A stretch of 64,000 nt of DNA from Eubacteriales bacterium (GTDB lineage Bacteria > Bacillota > Clostridia > Lachnospirales > Lachnospiraceae): NCBI GenBank assembly GCA_030539395.1, contig JAUNSC010000005.1, positions 41,795 to 105,794 on the forward strand. The letters are read 5' to 3'. Shown in pieces: positions 25,763 to 37,950 of this stretch; positions within the stretch are counted from its first letter, which is position 1; each line of letters begins with the position of its first letter. The position numbers and the translations under genes were made by a program. The notes beneath the pieces were generated by a model, which saw only the letters and a program-made list of their open reading frames with translations, was not told the origin of the DNA and made no database searches.

Positions 25763-27571
25763 ATGATAGATCAGAGTAAAATCAGAAATTTTTGCATTAT
25801 TGCGCATATAGATCACGGAAAATCCACTCTGGCAGACCGTATTATTGAGAAGACGGGGCTTCTTACAAGCAGAGAAATGCAGGCACAGGTACTGGATAAT
25901 ATGGAACTTGAGCGGGAACGCGGGATTACCATTAAGGCACAGGCAGTGCGAATCATTTATAAAGCAAATGATGGGGAAGAGTATATCTTTAATCTGATCG
26001 ATACCCCGGGACATGTGGATTTTAATTATGAAGTATCCAGAAGCCTTGCGGCATGTGACGGGGCAATTCTCGTAGTAGATGCAGCTCAGGGAATTGAGGC
26101 ACAGACTCTTGCAAATGTGTATCTTGCGCTTGACCATGATCTGGATGTTATGCCGGTCATTAATAAAATAGATCTTCCAAGCGCCGACCCGGAACGTGTT
26201 ATTAATGAGATTGAGGATGTGATCGGGATTGAAGCGCAGGATGCTCCGAAGATTTCTGCGAAGGCAGGGACAAATGTAGAACAGGTGCTTGAGCAGATTG
26301 TAGAGAAGATCCCTGCACCGGGCGGAGATCCAACTGCACCGCTGCAGGCCCTTATTTTTGACTCTATCTATGATTCATATAAAGGCGTTATTGTTTTTTG
26401 CAGGATTAAACAAGGTACGGTGAAGAAGGGAACAGAGATCCTGATGATGGCCACAGGAGCGAAGGCAGAAGTGGTGGAAGTGGGATATTTCGGCGCCGGA
26501 CAGTTTATTCCGTGTGAGGAACTTCCGGCAGGTATGGTAGGATATATCACGGCAAGTCTGAAAAATGTGAAGGATACTCGTGTAGGTGATACTGTAACGG
26601 ATGCAAAAAATCCCTGTGCCGAGCCGCTGCCGGGATATAAAAAAGTTAATCCCATGGTATATTGCGGAATGTATCCGGCTGATGGGGCAAAGTATCCGGA
26701 TCTTCGTGACGCTTTAGAAAAGCTCCAGCTTAATGATGCTTCTCTGCAGTTTGAGCCGGAGACATCTATCGCCCTTGGCTTTGGTTTCCGATGCGGATTT
26801 CTGGGGCTGCTTCACCTGGAGATTATTCAGGAGCGTCTGGAGAGGGAGTACAATCTGGATCTGGTTACCACGGCTCCCAGTGTTATTTACAAAGTCCACA
26901 AGACAAATGGAGAGGTTATTGAACTGACAAACCCCTCCAACCTTCCTGATCCGTCAGAAATCGAGTACATGGAAGAGCCGGTGGTCAGCGCGGAGATCAT
27001 GGTGACTACGGAATTTATCGGCGCCATCATGCAGCTTTGTGAAGAGCGTAGGGGAACCTATCTTGGAATGGAATATATGGAAGAGACAAGAGCTCTTCTG
27101 AAATATGATCTTCCATTAAACGAGATTATTTACGATTTCTTTGATGCCCTGAAATCCCGGTCGAGAGGATATGCATCTTTTGATTATGAGATGAAGGGAT
27201 ATGAGAGATCAGAGCTGGTAAAACTGGATATCCTGGTGAACAAAGAAGAAGTGGATGCACTTTCCTTTATCGTTCACGGCGCTACTGCTTATGAGCGGGG
27301 CCGCAGGATGTGTGAGAAGCTGAAAGAAGAGATTCCGCGCCAGCTTTTTGAAATCCCGATCCAGGCTGCGATAGGAAGCAAGATCATTGCCCGGGAGACG
27401 GTAAAGGCCATGAGAAAAGACGTGCTTGCAAAATGTTACGGCGGTGATATTACCCGTAAGAAGAAACTTCTGGAAAAGCAGAAGGAAGGAAAGAAGCGCA
27501 TGCGTCAGGTAGGCAATGTGGAAATTCCGCAGAAGGCGTTTATGAGCGTGCTGAAGCTGGACGATAAATAG
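25763..27571 (+). CDS. lepA: Elongation factor 4 (LepA)
   Basis: Ribosome back-translocating GTPase, about 602 residues. G-domain motifs [26 protein letters not shown] and NKIDLPSA are intact; the C-terminal domain with [20 protein letters not shown] is unique to LepA. The ATG at 25763 gives the usual N-terminus ahead of [17 protein letters not shown]; an earlier GTG at 25718 would add 15 odd residues. hemW starts 15 bases after the stop; the lepA-hemW pair is conserved in Firmicutes. Confidence 0.96.
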   Translation: MIDQSKIRNFCIIAHIDHGKSTLADRIIEKTGLLTSREMQAQVLDNMELERERGITIKAQAVRIIYKANDGEEYIFNLIDTPGHVDFNYEVSRSLAACDGAILVVDAAQGIEAQTLANVYLALDHDLDVMPVINKIDLPSADPERVINEIEDVIGIEAQDAPKISAKAGTNVEQVLEQIVEKIPAPGGDPTAPLQALIFDSIYDSYKGVIVFCRIKQGTVKKGTEILMMATGAKAEVVEVGYFGAGQFIPCEELPAGMVGYITASLKNVKDTRVGDTVTDAKNPCAEPLPGYKKVNPMVYCGMYPADGAKYPDLRDALEKLQLNDASLQFEPETSIALGFGFRCGFLGLLHLEIIQERLEREYNLDLVTTAPSVIYKVHKTNGEVIELTNPSNLPDPSEIEYMEEPVVSAEIMVTTEFIGAIMQLCEERRGTYLGMEYMEETRALLKYDLPLNEIIYDFFDALKSRSRGYASFDYEMKGYERSELVKLDILVNKEEVDALSFIVHGATAYERGRRMCEKLKEEIPRQLFEIPIQAAIGSKIIARETVKAMRKDVLAKCYGGDITRKKKLLEKQKEGKKRMRQVGNVEIPQKAFMSVLKLDDK

Positions 27572-27586
27572 GGCAGAGGATTATTG

Positions 27587-28750
27587 ATGAAAGAATTGGA
27601 ATTATATGTTCACATACCGTTTTGTGTGCGAAAATGCAGTTATTGTGATTTTTTATCTTTTCCGGCAGAGGAAAGCGTAAAAAAGCGGTATGTGGACAGT
27701 CTGATAAAAGAAATAGAGCAGTCACAAGACCGGGGAAACTGCGTGGTTTCATCGGTCTTTTTTGGCGGCGGAACCCCGTCTGTTCTTCCGGGAGAACAGA
27801 TTGTCCGGATTCTGGATGCACTGAAAAAAAAGTTTGTATTTATGGAAAATGCGGAAATCAGTGTGGAGTGTAATCCGGGTACCGTGGATGAGAAAAAACT
27901 TACCTTATATTATATGGCCGGGATCAACCGGTTAAGCTTTGGCCTCCAATCGGCAGATGATGGGGAACTGAGATCTCTGGGACGTATCCATACATGGGAG
28001 AGCTTTCAGAAAAGTTATCAGATGGCCAGGGAGGCAGGATTTAAAAACATTAACGTGGATCTGATGTCGGCTCTTCCGGGACAGACGATTCAAAGCTGGG
28101 AGAATACGCTGGAAAAGACAGCAGCATTAAATCCGGAGCATATATCTGCATACAGCCTTATTATAGAAGAAGGAACGCCGTTTTATGAATTGTATGGGCG
28201 GGAAGATGAAAAGAGAGAAAAGGGAGGCAGCTGTGTTTTCCTGCCGTCCGAGGAAGAAGAACGCCTTATGTATGAACGAACAGCACAGATTTTATCACAG
28301 TATGGGTATCACCGGTACGAGATTTCAAATTATGCGAAGGAAGGCAGACAGTGCAGGCACAATTGCGGATACTGGCAGCGAAAGATGTATCGTGGATTCG
28401 GCCTTGGGGCATCTTCCCTGATGGATGAGTGGAGGTTTAAAAACACGGATGATCTTGAGGAATATATGAAGCGGATAGAATGCGGGGAAGAGTGTTTTGC
28501 CGAAAAGGAGCAGCTGAGCATAAAAGAACAGATGGAAGAGTTTATGTTCCTTGGACTTCGTCTGACAGAAGGTATTCGTGAAGCGGATTTTGAAAAATAT
28601 TTTGGCAGGACCCTTCAGAATATTTATGGAGATATTCTGAAAAAACTGGAAAATCAGCGCCTGGTTAAACAGGAGAGAGGGAGAATCTGTTTGACATCAT
28701 ATGGAACGGACATCAGCAATTATGTTCTATCGCGGTTCCTGATGGATTAA
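27587..28750 (+). CDS. hemW: Heme chaperone HemW (radical SAM, HemN-like)
   Basis: Radical SAM protein of 387 residues. The cluster-binding CVRKCSYCDF (C-x3-C-x2-C) and the SAM-binding FFGGGTPS are near the N-terminus; the C-terminal HemN domain is present (LRLTEGIREADFEKYFG). HemW inserts heme into respiratory proteins; it lacks the extra N-terminal region of genuine HemN oxidases. Many Clostridia keep HemW without a full heme pathway. ATG 27587 follows CAGAGGA at good spacing. Confidence 0.88.
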   Translation: MKELELYVHIPFCVRKCSYCDFLSFPAEESVKKRYVDSLIKEIEQSQDRGNCVVSSVFFGGGTPSVLPGEQIVRILDALKKKFVFMENAEISVECNPGTVDEKKLTLYYMAGINRLSFGLQSADDGELRSLGRIHTWESFQKSYQMAREAGFKNINVDLMSALPGQTIQSWENTLEKTAALNPEHISAYSLIIEEGTPFYELYGREDEKREKGGSCVFLPSEEEERLMYERTAQILSQYGYHRYEISNYAKEGRQCRHNCGYWQRKMYRGFGLGASSLMDEWRFKNTDDLEEYMKRIECGEECFAEKEQLSIKEQMEEFMFLGLRLTEGIREADFEKYFGRTLQNIYGDILKKLENQRLVKQERGRICLTSYGTDISNYVLSRFLMD

Positions 28751-28796
28751 TTTTTTTTACAGATTTTACAAAAATATGAAAAAAATATCAAAGATA

Positions 28797-28825
28797 TTGC
28801 AAAAAGAAGCGAAAGATAGTATAAT
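28797..28825 (+). promoter_or_regulatory. Upstream promoter of the CHAP gene
   Basis: TTGCAA (28797-28802), 17 bases, TATAAT (28820-28825). It is the first of two tandem promoters before the CHAP gene. Confidence 0.6.
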
Positions 28826-28849
28826 CAACCTGTAACATATTAAAAAAGT

Positions 28850-28893
28850 TTGACAATATATAGAAATAATTATATATTTATTACTATATATTG
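28850..28893 (+). promoter_or_regulatory. Downstream promoter of the CHAP gene, flanked by an inverted repeat
   Basis: TTGACA (28850-28855), 17 bases, TATATT (28873-28878). A perfect 10-base inverted repeat, CAATATATAG (28854-28863) and CTATATATTG (28884-28893), starts at the -35 and ends near the expected transcript start, boxing the -10. This is a candidate operator. Confidence 0.6.
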
Positions 28894-28912
28894 TAATTAT
28901 GGGGACTGATTT

Positions 28913-30238
28913 ATGAAAAGAAAGAGTAAATTCTCAGGTTTTATTTTGATGATGCTTCTTGTGCTTGCCATACCGACTGCGGTAAATGCGGCAACTTTAA
29001 AAGCATCTATTTCCGGGGCGACAAAGCCTGCTACTCTTAAAAAGGGTGCATCCTTTATTGTTAAAGGAAAGGTTACGGCTAAAACAAAACTGAAAGAAGT
29101 GCGTGTACTGGTTTATAATCCGGTCACTAAAAAGTTTCCGATCAGATACGAAATTAAAAATGTCAATTCAAAGACATGTGATATTTCTGTGGCGGATCCT
29201 TATGTCGTATTCGGAAATCTTCCGGTAGGTACATATTATTACAGAGTGTTCTGTGTTGGGCAGAACGGTAACACCAAACGTGTGCTGAATAAAAAGTTTA
29301 CCGTTGTGGGAAACGGGCAGATTAAAATCGTAAATCCCAGACCGAGTACCAACATTGCTCTTTCACGGGGGGCTTCTTATGCGATCAGCGGTACGATCAA
29401 GTCCACCTATAAGCTCGCATCCGTATCGGCGCTTATTACAAATGCATCCGGAAAAACAGTTTATTCTGCTACGGTAAAACCGCAGAAGACATCTTATAAC
29501 CTGAAGAACAGTGCGCTGGATGCAAAGATGCTGTTTAATAAGCTGGCGGTGGGAACTTATAAGTTCAAAGTTACGGCAAAAGATGCTCAGGGCAAGACGG
29601 CAAATGTAATTTACCGTACGATCACCATAAAGAAAGCAACAACAAGTACAACGCCTGGTTCAACCGGCTCTAATACAACGGATAATAATGGCTCTTATTT
29701 AAATACGACAGGAACGGTGACAGTACCGGCAGGATTTGTTGCGAGAACGGGAAGACCGGCTGCAAGCAATAAATATTTTTATAATAAGAATTATAATATC
29801 TATTATAAATATAACAGCCTTGCACCGACCGGAAAGAGCAGCGGAGGCGGATACGTACTTGGAAACTGTACATGGTATGCCTGCGGACGTGCCATGGAAA
29901 TCGTGGCTAAAGCGGGCGGCAATATCACTAAAGTACAGGCGATTTTCGGGGGAGATCCGGTTGGTATTTATAATACGAACGTTGCTCTGAAAAAATTTAA
30001 GTATGGAAAGCAGCCGAAAGTCGGAGCATTGGCAGTCTTTAATTATGGTTCAGATGGCAATGCACATATTGCAGTAGTAGAAAAGATTATAAACGGTGTG
30101 CCCTACGTGTCTGAATCAGGTTTTACCATTGGTTCCACAAAACCTAACAGTGCAAGATCAAATATTATATTTAAGTATCAGAGTATTTATAACTGGGCAG
30201 GTGGAAGATCTTTAAGAGGATATATTTATCTGGTTTAG
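28913..30238 (+). CDS. Secreted CHAP-domain peptidoglycan hydrolase
   Basis: Exported protein of 441 residues. A signal peptide (about 1-27, ending VNAA) is followed by two Ig-like or adhesin-like repeats (about 28-125 and 135-243), a threonine/glycine/asparagine linker (about 245-265), and a C-terminal CHAP domain. The catalytic cysteine is C319 (LGNCTWYACGRA) and the histidine H385 (GNAHIAVVE). CHAP enzymes cut peptide bonds in peptidoglycan. Tandem promoters and an inverted repeat suggest regulated expression. A strong terminator follows. Confidence 0.88.
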   Translation: MKRKSKFSGFILMMLLVLAIPTAVNAATLKASISGATKPATLKKGASFIVKGKVTAKTKLKEVRVLVYNPVTKKFPIRYEIKNVNSKTCDISVADPYVVFGNLPVGTYYYRVFCVGQNGNTKRVLNKKFTVVGNGQIKIVNPRPSTNIALSRGASYAISGTIKSTYKLASVSALITNASGKTVYSATVKPQKTSYNLKNSALDAKMLFNKLAVGTYKFKVTAKDAQGKTANVIYRTITIKKATTSTTPGSTGSNTTDNNGSYLNTTGTVTVPAGFVARTGRPAASNKYFYNKNYNIYYKYNSLAPTGKSSGGGYVLGNCTWYACGRAMEIVAKAGGNITKVQAIFGGDPVGIYNTNVALKKFKYGKQPKVGALAVFNYGSDGNAHIAVVEKIINGVPYVSESGFTIGSTKPNSARSNIIFKYQSIYNWAGGRSLRGYIYLV

Positions 30239-30263
30239 AATTTGAAAGAATGAGGGATCATAG

Positions 30264-30297
30264 AAAAAGAGTTTCGCAGGAGTGCGAAACTCTTTTT
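30264..30297. terminator. Bidirectional terminator between the CHAP and SGNH genes
   Basis: A perfect 15-base stem (AAAAAGAGTTTCGCA and its complement) with loop GGAG. The U-tract forms in either direction, serving the convergent genes. Confidence 0.92.
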
Positions 30298-30303
30298 GAA
30301 TTC

Positions 30304-30999
30304 TTATGCGATTTTGTCTACAACATAATTATGGATTTTTCTGTAGGTATCTTCTGTATAATGGAGGCCGTCCACGGTTTCAAATCCATTCTGTGTCATA
30401 TAGGAATAGCAGTCCAGATAGTTGTCGGGGAAAGAACTTTCCAGTGTAGCATTAAATATTTCTACCATTTCGTTAGTGGTATTGTATTCGCCTTTATCAT
30501 CTAACGGATTAACGGACATCAGATAAAATGGGGTGTCCGGATACTGGTTCATAAGAGAAGTATATGTATCGATATAAAGGCTGATATTCTTGGGATCATT
30601 TACCCCAAGGTTAAATACAACCTGCTGTGTCGGGTTGCTTTCGAGTATCTGTACCATAGAAGAGATACCGGAGGATGTAAACCATTCATATCCCTCTCCT
30701 TCGGCTCCGAGATAAATACAGTTATCATTTACGGCATCTTTCATACCAAGTGTTCTGGAATCTCCGACAAACAGAATGGAATGTTCTTTCACAGCAGAGG
30801 CGCTGTCCGTCTCCGGAGAAGTTTCCGGAGCGGAATCATCAGCATCATCCTGTGCATCAAGATGAAATACCTGCATAACCTGCTGCTTGAGTGGGTTGGA
30901 ATCATCTGCGATATAGAGTGTCATATATCCGGCAAGTGCAGCCAGACCAATGATAGCTACTACCGCAAACAGAATCGTAAGATAATTTCGTATCTTCAT
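30304..30999 (-). CDS. Membrane-anchored SGNH/GDSL hydrolase
   Basis: A 231-residue protein with an N-terminal membrane segment (residues 8-30), an acidic linker (DDADDSAPETSPETD), and an SGNH hydrolase domain. ILFVGDSRTLGM holds the nucleophile serine, VVFNLGVNDP the block III asparagine, and DGLHYTEDTY the D-x-x-H pair. It faces outside the cell and may deacylate a glycan or a peptidoglycan substituent. It is convergent with the CHAP gene and divergent from hrcA. Confidence 0.87.
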   Translation of the reverse strand: MKIRNYLTILFAVVAIIGLAALAGYMTLYIADDSNPLKQQVMQVFHLDAQDDADDSAPETSPETDSASAVKEHSILFVGDSRTLGMKDAVNDNCIYLGAEGEGYEWFTSSGISSMVQILESNPTQQVVFNLGVNDPKNISLYIDTYTSLMNQYPDTPFYLMSVNPLDDKGEYNTTNEMVEIFNATLESSFPDNYLDCYSYMTQNGFETVDGLHYTEDTYRKIHNYVVDKIA

Positions 31000-31037
31000 T
31001 GCGGGTTCCTTTCATATATGTATTAAATTATGAAATA

Positions 31038-31065
31038 AGTTTATCATATTTACAAAAAATGTCAA
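31038..31065 (-). promoter_or_regulatory. Promoter of the SGNH hydrolase gene
   Basis: On the minus strand: TTGACA (31060-31065), 16 bases, TAAACT (31038-31043), about 38 bases before the start codon. Confidence 0.5.
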
Positions 31066-31111
31066 ATAAAAGAAAGGGAAGCATTTCGACAAAAAAAATT
31101 GCAAAAAGATA

Positions 31112-31140
31112 TTGACAAGTGGATATTATAATGATATCTT
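31112..31140 (+). promoter_or_regulatory. Promoter of the hrcA-grpE-dnaK operon
   Basis: TTGACA (31112-31117), 17 bases, TATCTT (31135-31140) with an extended TGA. The transcript should start just before the CIRCE element. Confidence 0.7.
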
Positions 31141-31153
31141 AAAAACGTAAATG

Positions 31154-31180
31154 TTAGCACTCGACACAAAAGAGTGCTAA
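31154..31180 (+). promoter_or_regulatory. CIRCE operator of the dnaK operon
   Basis: TTAGCACTC-N9-GAGTGCTAA, an exact match to the HrcA-binding CIRCE consensus, placed between the promoter and hrcA. HrcA with GroEL represses here until heat or misfolding titrates GroEL. Confidence 0.97.
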
Positions 31181-31202
31181 CAAAGAAAAGGAGGAACACG
31201 GG

Positions 31203-32231
31203 ATGCAGTTAGATGGCAGAAAATGGAAAATATTTTGCGCTATCATCAAAACCTATCTGGAAACCGGCGAACCGGTGGGTTCAAGGACGATTTCCAAGTA
31301 TGAGGATCTGAATCTCAGTTCCGCAACCATTCGAAACGAAATGGCAGATCTGGAGGAAATGGGGTTGATCATCCAGCCTCATACTTCAGCGGGAAGAATC
31401 CCTTCGGATAAGGGGTATCGCCTGTATGTAGATTATCTTATGGAAGAAAAAGAGCAGGAAGTCCGGGAACGGCAGGAATTGCTGATCCAGCGCCAGGACA
31501 GGATGGAAAATCTTTTGAAACAGGTGGTAAGAGTACTGGCAAATAATACGAATTATGCCACAATGATTTCTGCTCCGAGGTACCATACAGCAAAGCTTAA
31601 ATTTATACAGCTTTCTATTATTAATGAAGAACAGCTTCTGGCTGTAATAGTATCAGAAGGAAATATTGTAAAAAATAAGATCCTTCATCTGGAACATGGG
31701 CTGAACGGAGAGATGATCCTGAAATTGAATATTCTGTTGAACACCAGTTTGAATGGTCTGGCGATCGAAGAGATTAATCTTGGAATGATCACTCGATTAA
31801 AAGAACAGGCGGGGATTCACAGCGAAATCATAAGTCAGGTTCTTGATGCGGTGGCAGATGCTATCCAGACCGATGAAGATATGGAGATTTACACAAGCGG
31901 AGCTACAAACATTTTCAAGTATCCGGAACTTTCTGACAGCGGGCGGGCCAGTGAACTGATCAATGCGTTTGAGGAAAAGAAAGAACTGGCGAATCTCATT
32001 AACGAATCGATGGAGGCGGAAAATAATACTGGTATCCAGGTTTATATAGGAAATGAGACACCGGTGCGGACTATGAAAGATTGCAGCGTGGTGACAGCGA
32101 CTTATGAACTCGGTGCGGGCATGCAGGGTACGATTGGCATCATAGGACCAAAACGAATGGATTACGAAAAAGTAGTAGATTCTTTAAAGACATTAAAATC
32201 TCAGCTGGATTCCATATTCGGAAGAGAGTGA
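31203..32231 (+). CDS. hrcA: Heat-inducible repressor HrcA
   Basis: Repressor of class I heat-shock genes, 342 residues. The N-terminal winged helix (TYLETGEPVGSRTISKYED and LSSATIRNEMADLEEMGLI) binds CIRCE; the domain HTSAGRIPSDKGYRLYVD follows, then the GAF-like body. The start follows AAGGAGG. It is the first gene of the operon and so autoregulated through the CIRCE at 31154; the second CIRCE at 54355 puts groESL under the same control. Confidence 0.97.
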   Translation: MQLDGRKWKIFCAIIKTYLETGEPVGSRTISKYEDLNLSSATIRNEMADLEEMGLIIQPHTSAGRIPSDKGYRLYVDYLMEEKEQEVRERQELLIQRQDRMENLLKQVVRVLANNTNYATMISAPRYHTAKLKFIQLSIINEEQLLAVIVSEGNIVKNKILHLEHGLNGEMILKLNILLNTSLNGLAIEEINLGMITRLKEQAGIHSEIISQVLDAVADAIQTDEDMEIYTSGATNIFKYPELSDSGRASELINAFEEKKELANLINESMEAENNTGIQVYIGNETPVRTMKDCSVVTATYELGAGMQGTIGIIGPKRMDYEKVVDSLKTLKSQLDSIFGRE

Positions 32232-32269
32232 AAAATATAGAACATATTTAAGAAAGGCGGCGATTGCTG

Positions 32270-34781
<2,512 letters not shown>

Positions 34782-34834
34782 GATACAAAAAGGCTGATGT
34801 GAAAAAATAACGCCCGGTACTTTCGATGCATGTA

Positions 34835-34866
34835 TTTCCCGGAAAGCGGATATGTTTTCCGGGAAA
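34835..34866 (+). repeat. Hairpin between dnaK and dnaJ
   Basis: TTTCCCGGAAA (34835-34845) and TTTCCGGGAAA (34856-34866) form an exact 11-base stem with a 10-base loop. It lacks a U-tract, so it is more likely an mRNA-processing or stability element, or a partial attenuator that lowers dnaJ relative to dnaK, than a terminator. Confidence 0.65.
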
Positions 34867-34950
34867 AGCAGCATTGTGAGCCCGGGTATATTGTGGTTTT
34901 ACAGCAGTCTTCCATGTGAGTAATAACTTGGGATAATAGGTGAGGAGATT

Positions 34951-36159
34951 ATGGCAGAGACAAAGAGAGATTATTATGAGGTTCTGGGAGTGGACAGGGG
35001 GGCAGATGAAGCAACACTGAAAAAAGCCTACCGTCAGCTTGCCAAAAAATATCATCCCGATATGAACCCGGGAGATGCAGAGGCAGAAAAGAAATTTAAA
35101 GAGGCTTCTGAGGCATATGCAGTTTTATCTGATCCGGATAAAAGACGTCAATATGACCAGTTCGGACATGCGGCTTTTGAACAGGGCGGCGGAGCCGGCG
35201 GTTTTGGCGGATTTGATTTTAATGGCGCAGATATGGGAGATATCTTTGGAGACATCTTCGGCGATCTGTTCGGAGGCGGTGCAGGCCGCAGAAGAGCCGG
35301 CAACGGTCCTATGCGTGGAGCAAACTTGCGTGCGCAGGTGCGTATCACCTTCCAGGAAGCGGTATTTGGCTGTGAAAAAGAGCTGGAGCTGACACTGAAG
35401 GATGAATGCAGCAACTGCCATGGAAGCGGTGCAAAACCGGGAACAAGCCCGGAAACATGCTCAAAGTGCGGCGGCCGTGGTCAGGTCGTAATGACTCAGC
35501 AGTCACTGTTTGGAATGGTACAGAATGTCACCACATGTCCGGATTGCGGCGGTACAGGAAAAGTTGTAAAGGAAAAATGTACTGCCTGCAATGGAACAGG
35601 TTATACGTCCAGCCGTAAAAAGATCAAAGTATCGATTCCGGCGGGAATCGATAATGGGCAGAGCGTCCGCATTGCCGGTAAGGGTGAACCAGGAAGAAAC
35701 GGAGGCCCCAGAGGGGATCTGCTGGTGGAAGTTGTTGTCCAGAGGCATCCGATTTTCCAGCGTCAGGATATGAATATTTTCTCTACGGCACCGATTACTT
35801 TCGCTCAGGCTGCTCTGGGTGGTGATGTAAAGATCAGTACAATTGACGGAGATGTGCTTTACACTGTGAAACCTGGAACACAGACAGATACCAAGATCCG
35901 CCTGAAGGGCAAGGGTGTCCCGTCACTGAGAAATAAATCTATCCGCGGTGACCAGTATGTAACACTGGTCGTACAGGTGCCCACGAAGCTGAACAATGAG
36001 GCAAAAGAGGCACTGAAAGCCTTTGATGCAGCAACAGATAATTCACTGAAACAAAGCGGTACGGATACTGCGGGAAACAGCGGAAAAACCGAACAGGAAA
36101 AGCCGAAGAAAAAAGGCTTTATGGACAAATTGAAGGAGACATTCGAGGGCGAGGATTAG
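34951..36159 (+). CDS. dnaJ: Co-chaperone DnaJ (Hsp40)
   Basis: 402 residues. The J domain has the HPD motif ([10 protein letters not shown]), followed by a glycine/phenylalanine region (about 75-110), then four zinc-finger repeats [32 protein letters not shown], and the C-terminal substrate domains. The tail contains a lysine-rich [12 protein letters not shown]. It stimulates DnaK ATP hydrolysis. prmA follows, a common arrangement in Clostridia. Confidence 0.97.
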   Translation: MAETKRDYYEVLGVDRGADEATLKKAYRQLAKKYHPDMNPGDAEAEKKFKEASEAYAVLSDPDKRRQYDQFGHAAFEQGGGAGGFGGFDFNGADMGDIFGDIFGDLFGGGAGRRRAGNGPMRGANLRAQVRITFQEAVFGCEKELELTLKDECSNCHGSGAKPGTSPETCSKCGGRGQVVMTQQSLFGMVQNVTTCPDCGGTGKVVKEKCTACNGTGYTSSRKKIKVSIPAGIDNGQSVRIAGKGEPGRNGGPRGDLLVEVVVQRHPIFQRQDMNIFSTAPITFAQAALGGDVKISTIDGDVLYTVKPGTQTDTKIRLKGKGVPSLRNKSIRGDQYVTLVVQVPTKLNNEAKEALKAFDAATDNSLKQSGTDTAGNSGKTEQEKPKKKGFMDKLKETFEGED

Positions 36160-36192
36160 TCTGAAATACCGGCTCCCGGATCAGAAGAAAAT

Positions 36193-37146
36193 ATGAAATG
36201 GAATAGATATACGTTAAAAACATTATCAGAAGCGGAGGATATTGTAATTTCCACACTGGCGGAGGCCGGCGTGGAAGGAGTGGAAATTGAAGATAAAGTT
36301 CCGCTTTCTGAATCTGATAAGCAGCAGATGTTTGTTGACATTCTTCCGGAAGGACCGGCAGACGACGGGATTGCATATCTGAGCTTTTATGTGGATGCCG
36401 ATGAAGATAATGAGCAGCTTCTGGCAAATGTAAAAGAAGCCCTGGAAGAGCTGAGGATGTTTATGGATATCGGCGAGGGCACCATAGTGAAGAGCCAGAC
36501 AGAGGATAAAGACTGGATAAACAACTGGAAACAGTATTTTCACCAGTTTTATGTGGATGATATCCTGATTATTCCTTCCTGGGAGGAAGTAAAAGAAGAA
36601 GATAAAGATAAAATGATCATCCATATTGATCCGGGAACAGCTTTTGGTACCGGAATGCATGAAACAACGCAGCTTTGTATGAGACAGTTGAAAAAATATG
36701 TAAATAACGATACAATGATCCTGGATGTGGGAACAGGAAGCGGTATCCTTTCCATCGCAGCTCTGAAACTGGGAGCTAAACATGCGGTGGGGACAGATCT
36801 TGATCCCTGTGCAATATCTGCAGTGAAAGAAAATCTGGAGGCAAATGATATTCCTGCTTCCATGATGGATATGATCCTGGGAAATATCATTGATGATAAG
36901 GCAGTGCAGGATCAGGTGGGGTATGAGAAATATGATATAGTGGCAGCCAATATTCTGGCAGATGTACTTGTTCCGTTAACTCCGGTGATCGTCAGCCAGA
37001 TGAAGAGCGGCAGTATCTATATCACATCCGGTATTATTGATGAAAAAGAAGAAACGGTTGTGGAGGCAGTGAAGGCGGCCGGACTTGAAGTCGTGGAAGT
37101 GACTCACCAGAATGACTGGGTCAGTGTTACGGCAAGAAAGAGGTAG
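36193..37146 (+). CDS. prmA: Ribosomal protein L11 methyltransferase
   Basis: SAM-dependent enzyme, 317 residues, that methylates ribosomal protein L11. After an N-terminal substrate-recognition domain come DPGTAFGTGMHETTQLCM and the SAM motif LDVGTGSGILSIAALKLGA; the NILADVL motif stands where NPxx-type methyltransferases have their catalytic motif. The start has only a poor upstream site, suggesting coupling to dnaJ. rsmE starts 2 bases after the stop. Confidence 0.94.
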   Translation: MKWNRYTLKTLSEAEDIVISTLAEAGVEGVEIEDKVPLSESDKQQMFVDILPEGPADDGIAYLSFYVDADEDNEQLLANVKEALEELRMFMDIGEGTIVKSQTEDKDWINNWKQYFHQFYVDDILIIPSWEEVKEEDKDKMIIHIDPGTAFGTGMHETTQLCMRQLKKYVNNDTMILDVGTGSGILSIAALKLGAKHAVGTDLDPCAISAVKENLEANDIPASMMDMILGNIIDDKAVQDQVGYEKYDIVAANILADVLVPLTPVIVSQMKSGSIYITSGIIDEKEETVVEAVKAAGLEVVEVTHQNDWVSVTARKR

Positions 37147-37148
37147 AA

Positions 37149-37895
37149 ATGTATCATTTTTTTGTTTCACCGGGTCAGATAAAAGAAAAGGAAATCTGGA
37201 TAGAAGGCAGTGATGTGAAGCATATCCGAAATGTCCTTCGGATGACGTCCGGTGAGCAGATTACGGTAAGCAGCAGGGAAGATAAAGGAAAAGAGTACCG
37301 TTGCCAGCTTGCAGAGTTAGAAGAACAGAGAGTTACAGCGAAGATTATGTGGGTGGAGGAATCTGACAGGGAGCTTCCATCCAAAATCTGTTTATTGCAG
37401 GGGCTTCCCAAAGGCGATAAAATGGAACTGATTATCCAGAAAGCGGTAGAGCTGGGGGTATATGAGATTGTCCCGGTAGCTACCAGACGGGCAGTTGTAA
37501 AACTGGATAAGAAAAAGGAAGAAGCGAAACTGCGCCGCTGGAATGCGGTTGCGGAAAGCGCTGCAAAACAGTCAAAACGCAGGATCATACCTGAAGTGAA
37601 AGGTGTCATGAGCTTTCGGGATGCTGCTGCCTATGCGGCTGAAAATTATGACAGGAGATTGATTCCCTATGAACTGGCTCAGGGAATGGATCATACAAGA
37701 GAACTGTTTGGTGATATAAAGCCCGGTGAATCAGTGGCGGTGTTTATCGGACCGGAAGGCGGGTTTGAAGAAGAGGAAGTTGTTCTGGCCAGGGAGCACG
37801 GAATCTGTCCGGTTACACTGGGAAAACGCATTTTGCGCACAGAAACGGCGGGTATGACGGTGCTGTCTGTGCTGATGGTTCAGCTTGAGGCATAG
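37149..37895 (+). CDS. rsmE: 16S rRNA m3U1498 methyltransferase RsmE
   Basis: SPOUT-class methyltransferase, 248 residues, acting on U1498 of 16S rRNA. An N-terminal PUA-like domain (DVKHIRNVLRM) is followed by LLQGLPKGDKMELIIQKAVE and the knot motif FIGPEGGFEEEE with LGKRILRTETAG. The prmA-rsmE pair is conserved in Firmicutes. It ends 55 bases before the cysteine desulfurase start. Confidence 0.95.
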   Translation: MYHFFVSPGQIKEKEIWIEGSDVKHIRNVLRMTSGEQITVSSREDKGKEYRCQLAELEEQRVTAKIMWVEESDRELPSKICLLQGLPKGDKMELIIQKAVELGVYEIVPVATRRAVVKLDKKKEEAKLRRWNAVAESAAKQSKRRIIPEVKGVMSFRDAAAYAAENYDRRLIPYELAQGMDHTRELFGDIKPGESVAVFIGPEGGFEEEEVVLAREHGICPVTLGKRILRTETAGMTVLSVLMVQLEA

Positions 37896-37950
37896 CTGTT
37901 TAAGGAAAGTGAAAAAGACTTTAGTCTCAGGCAGGTTGGAAAGGGATACA

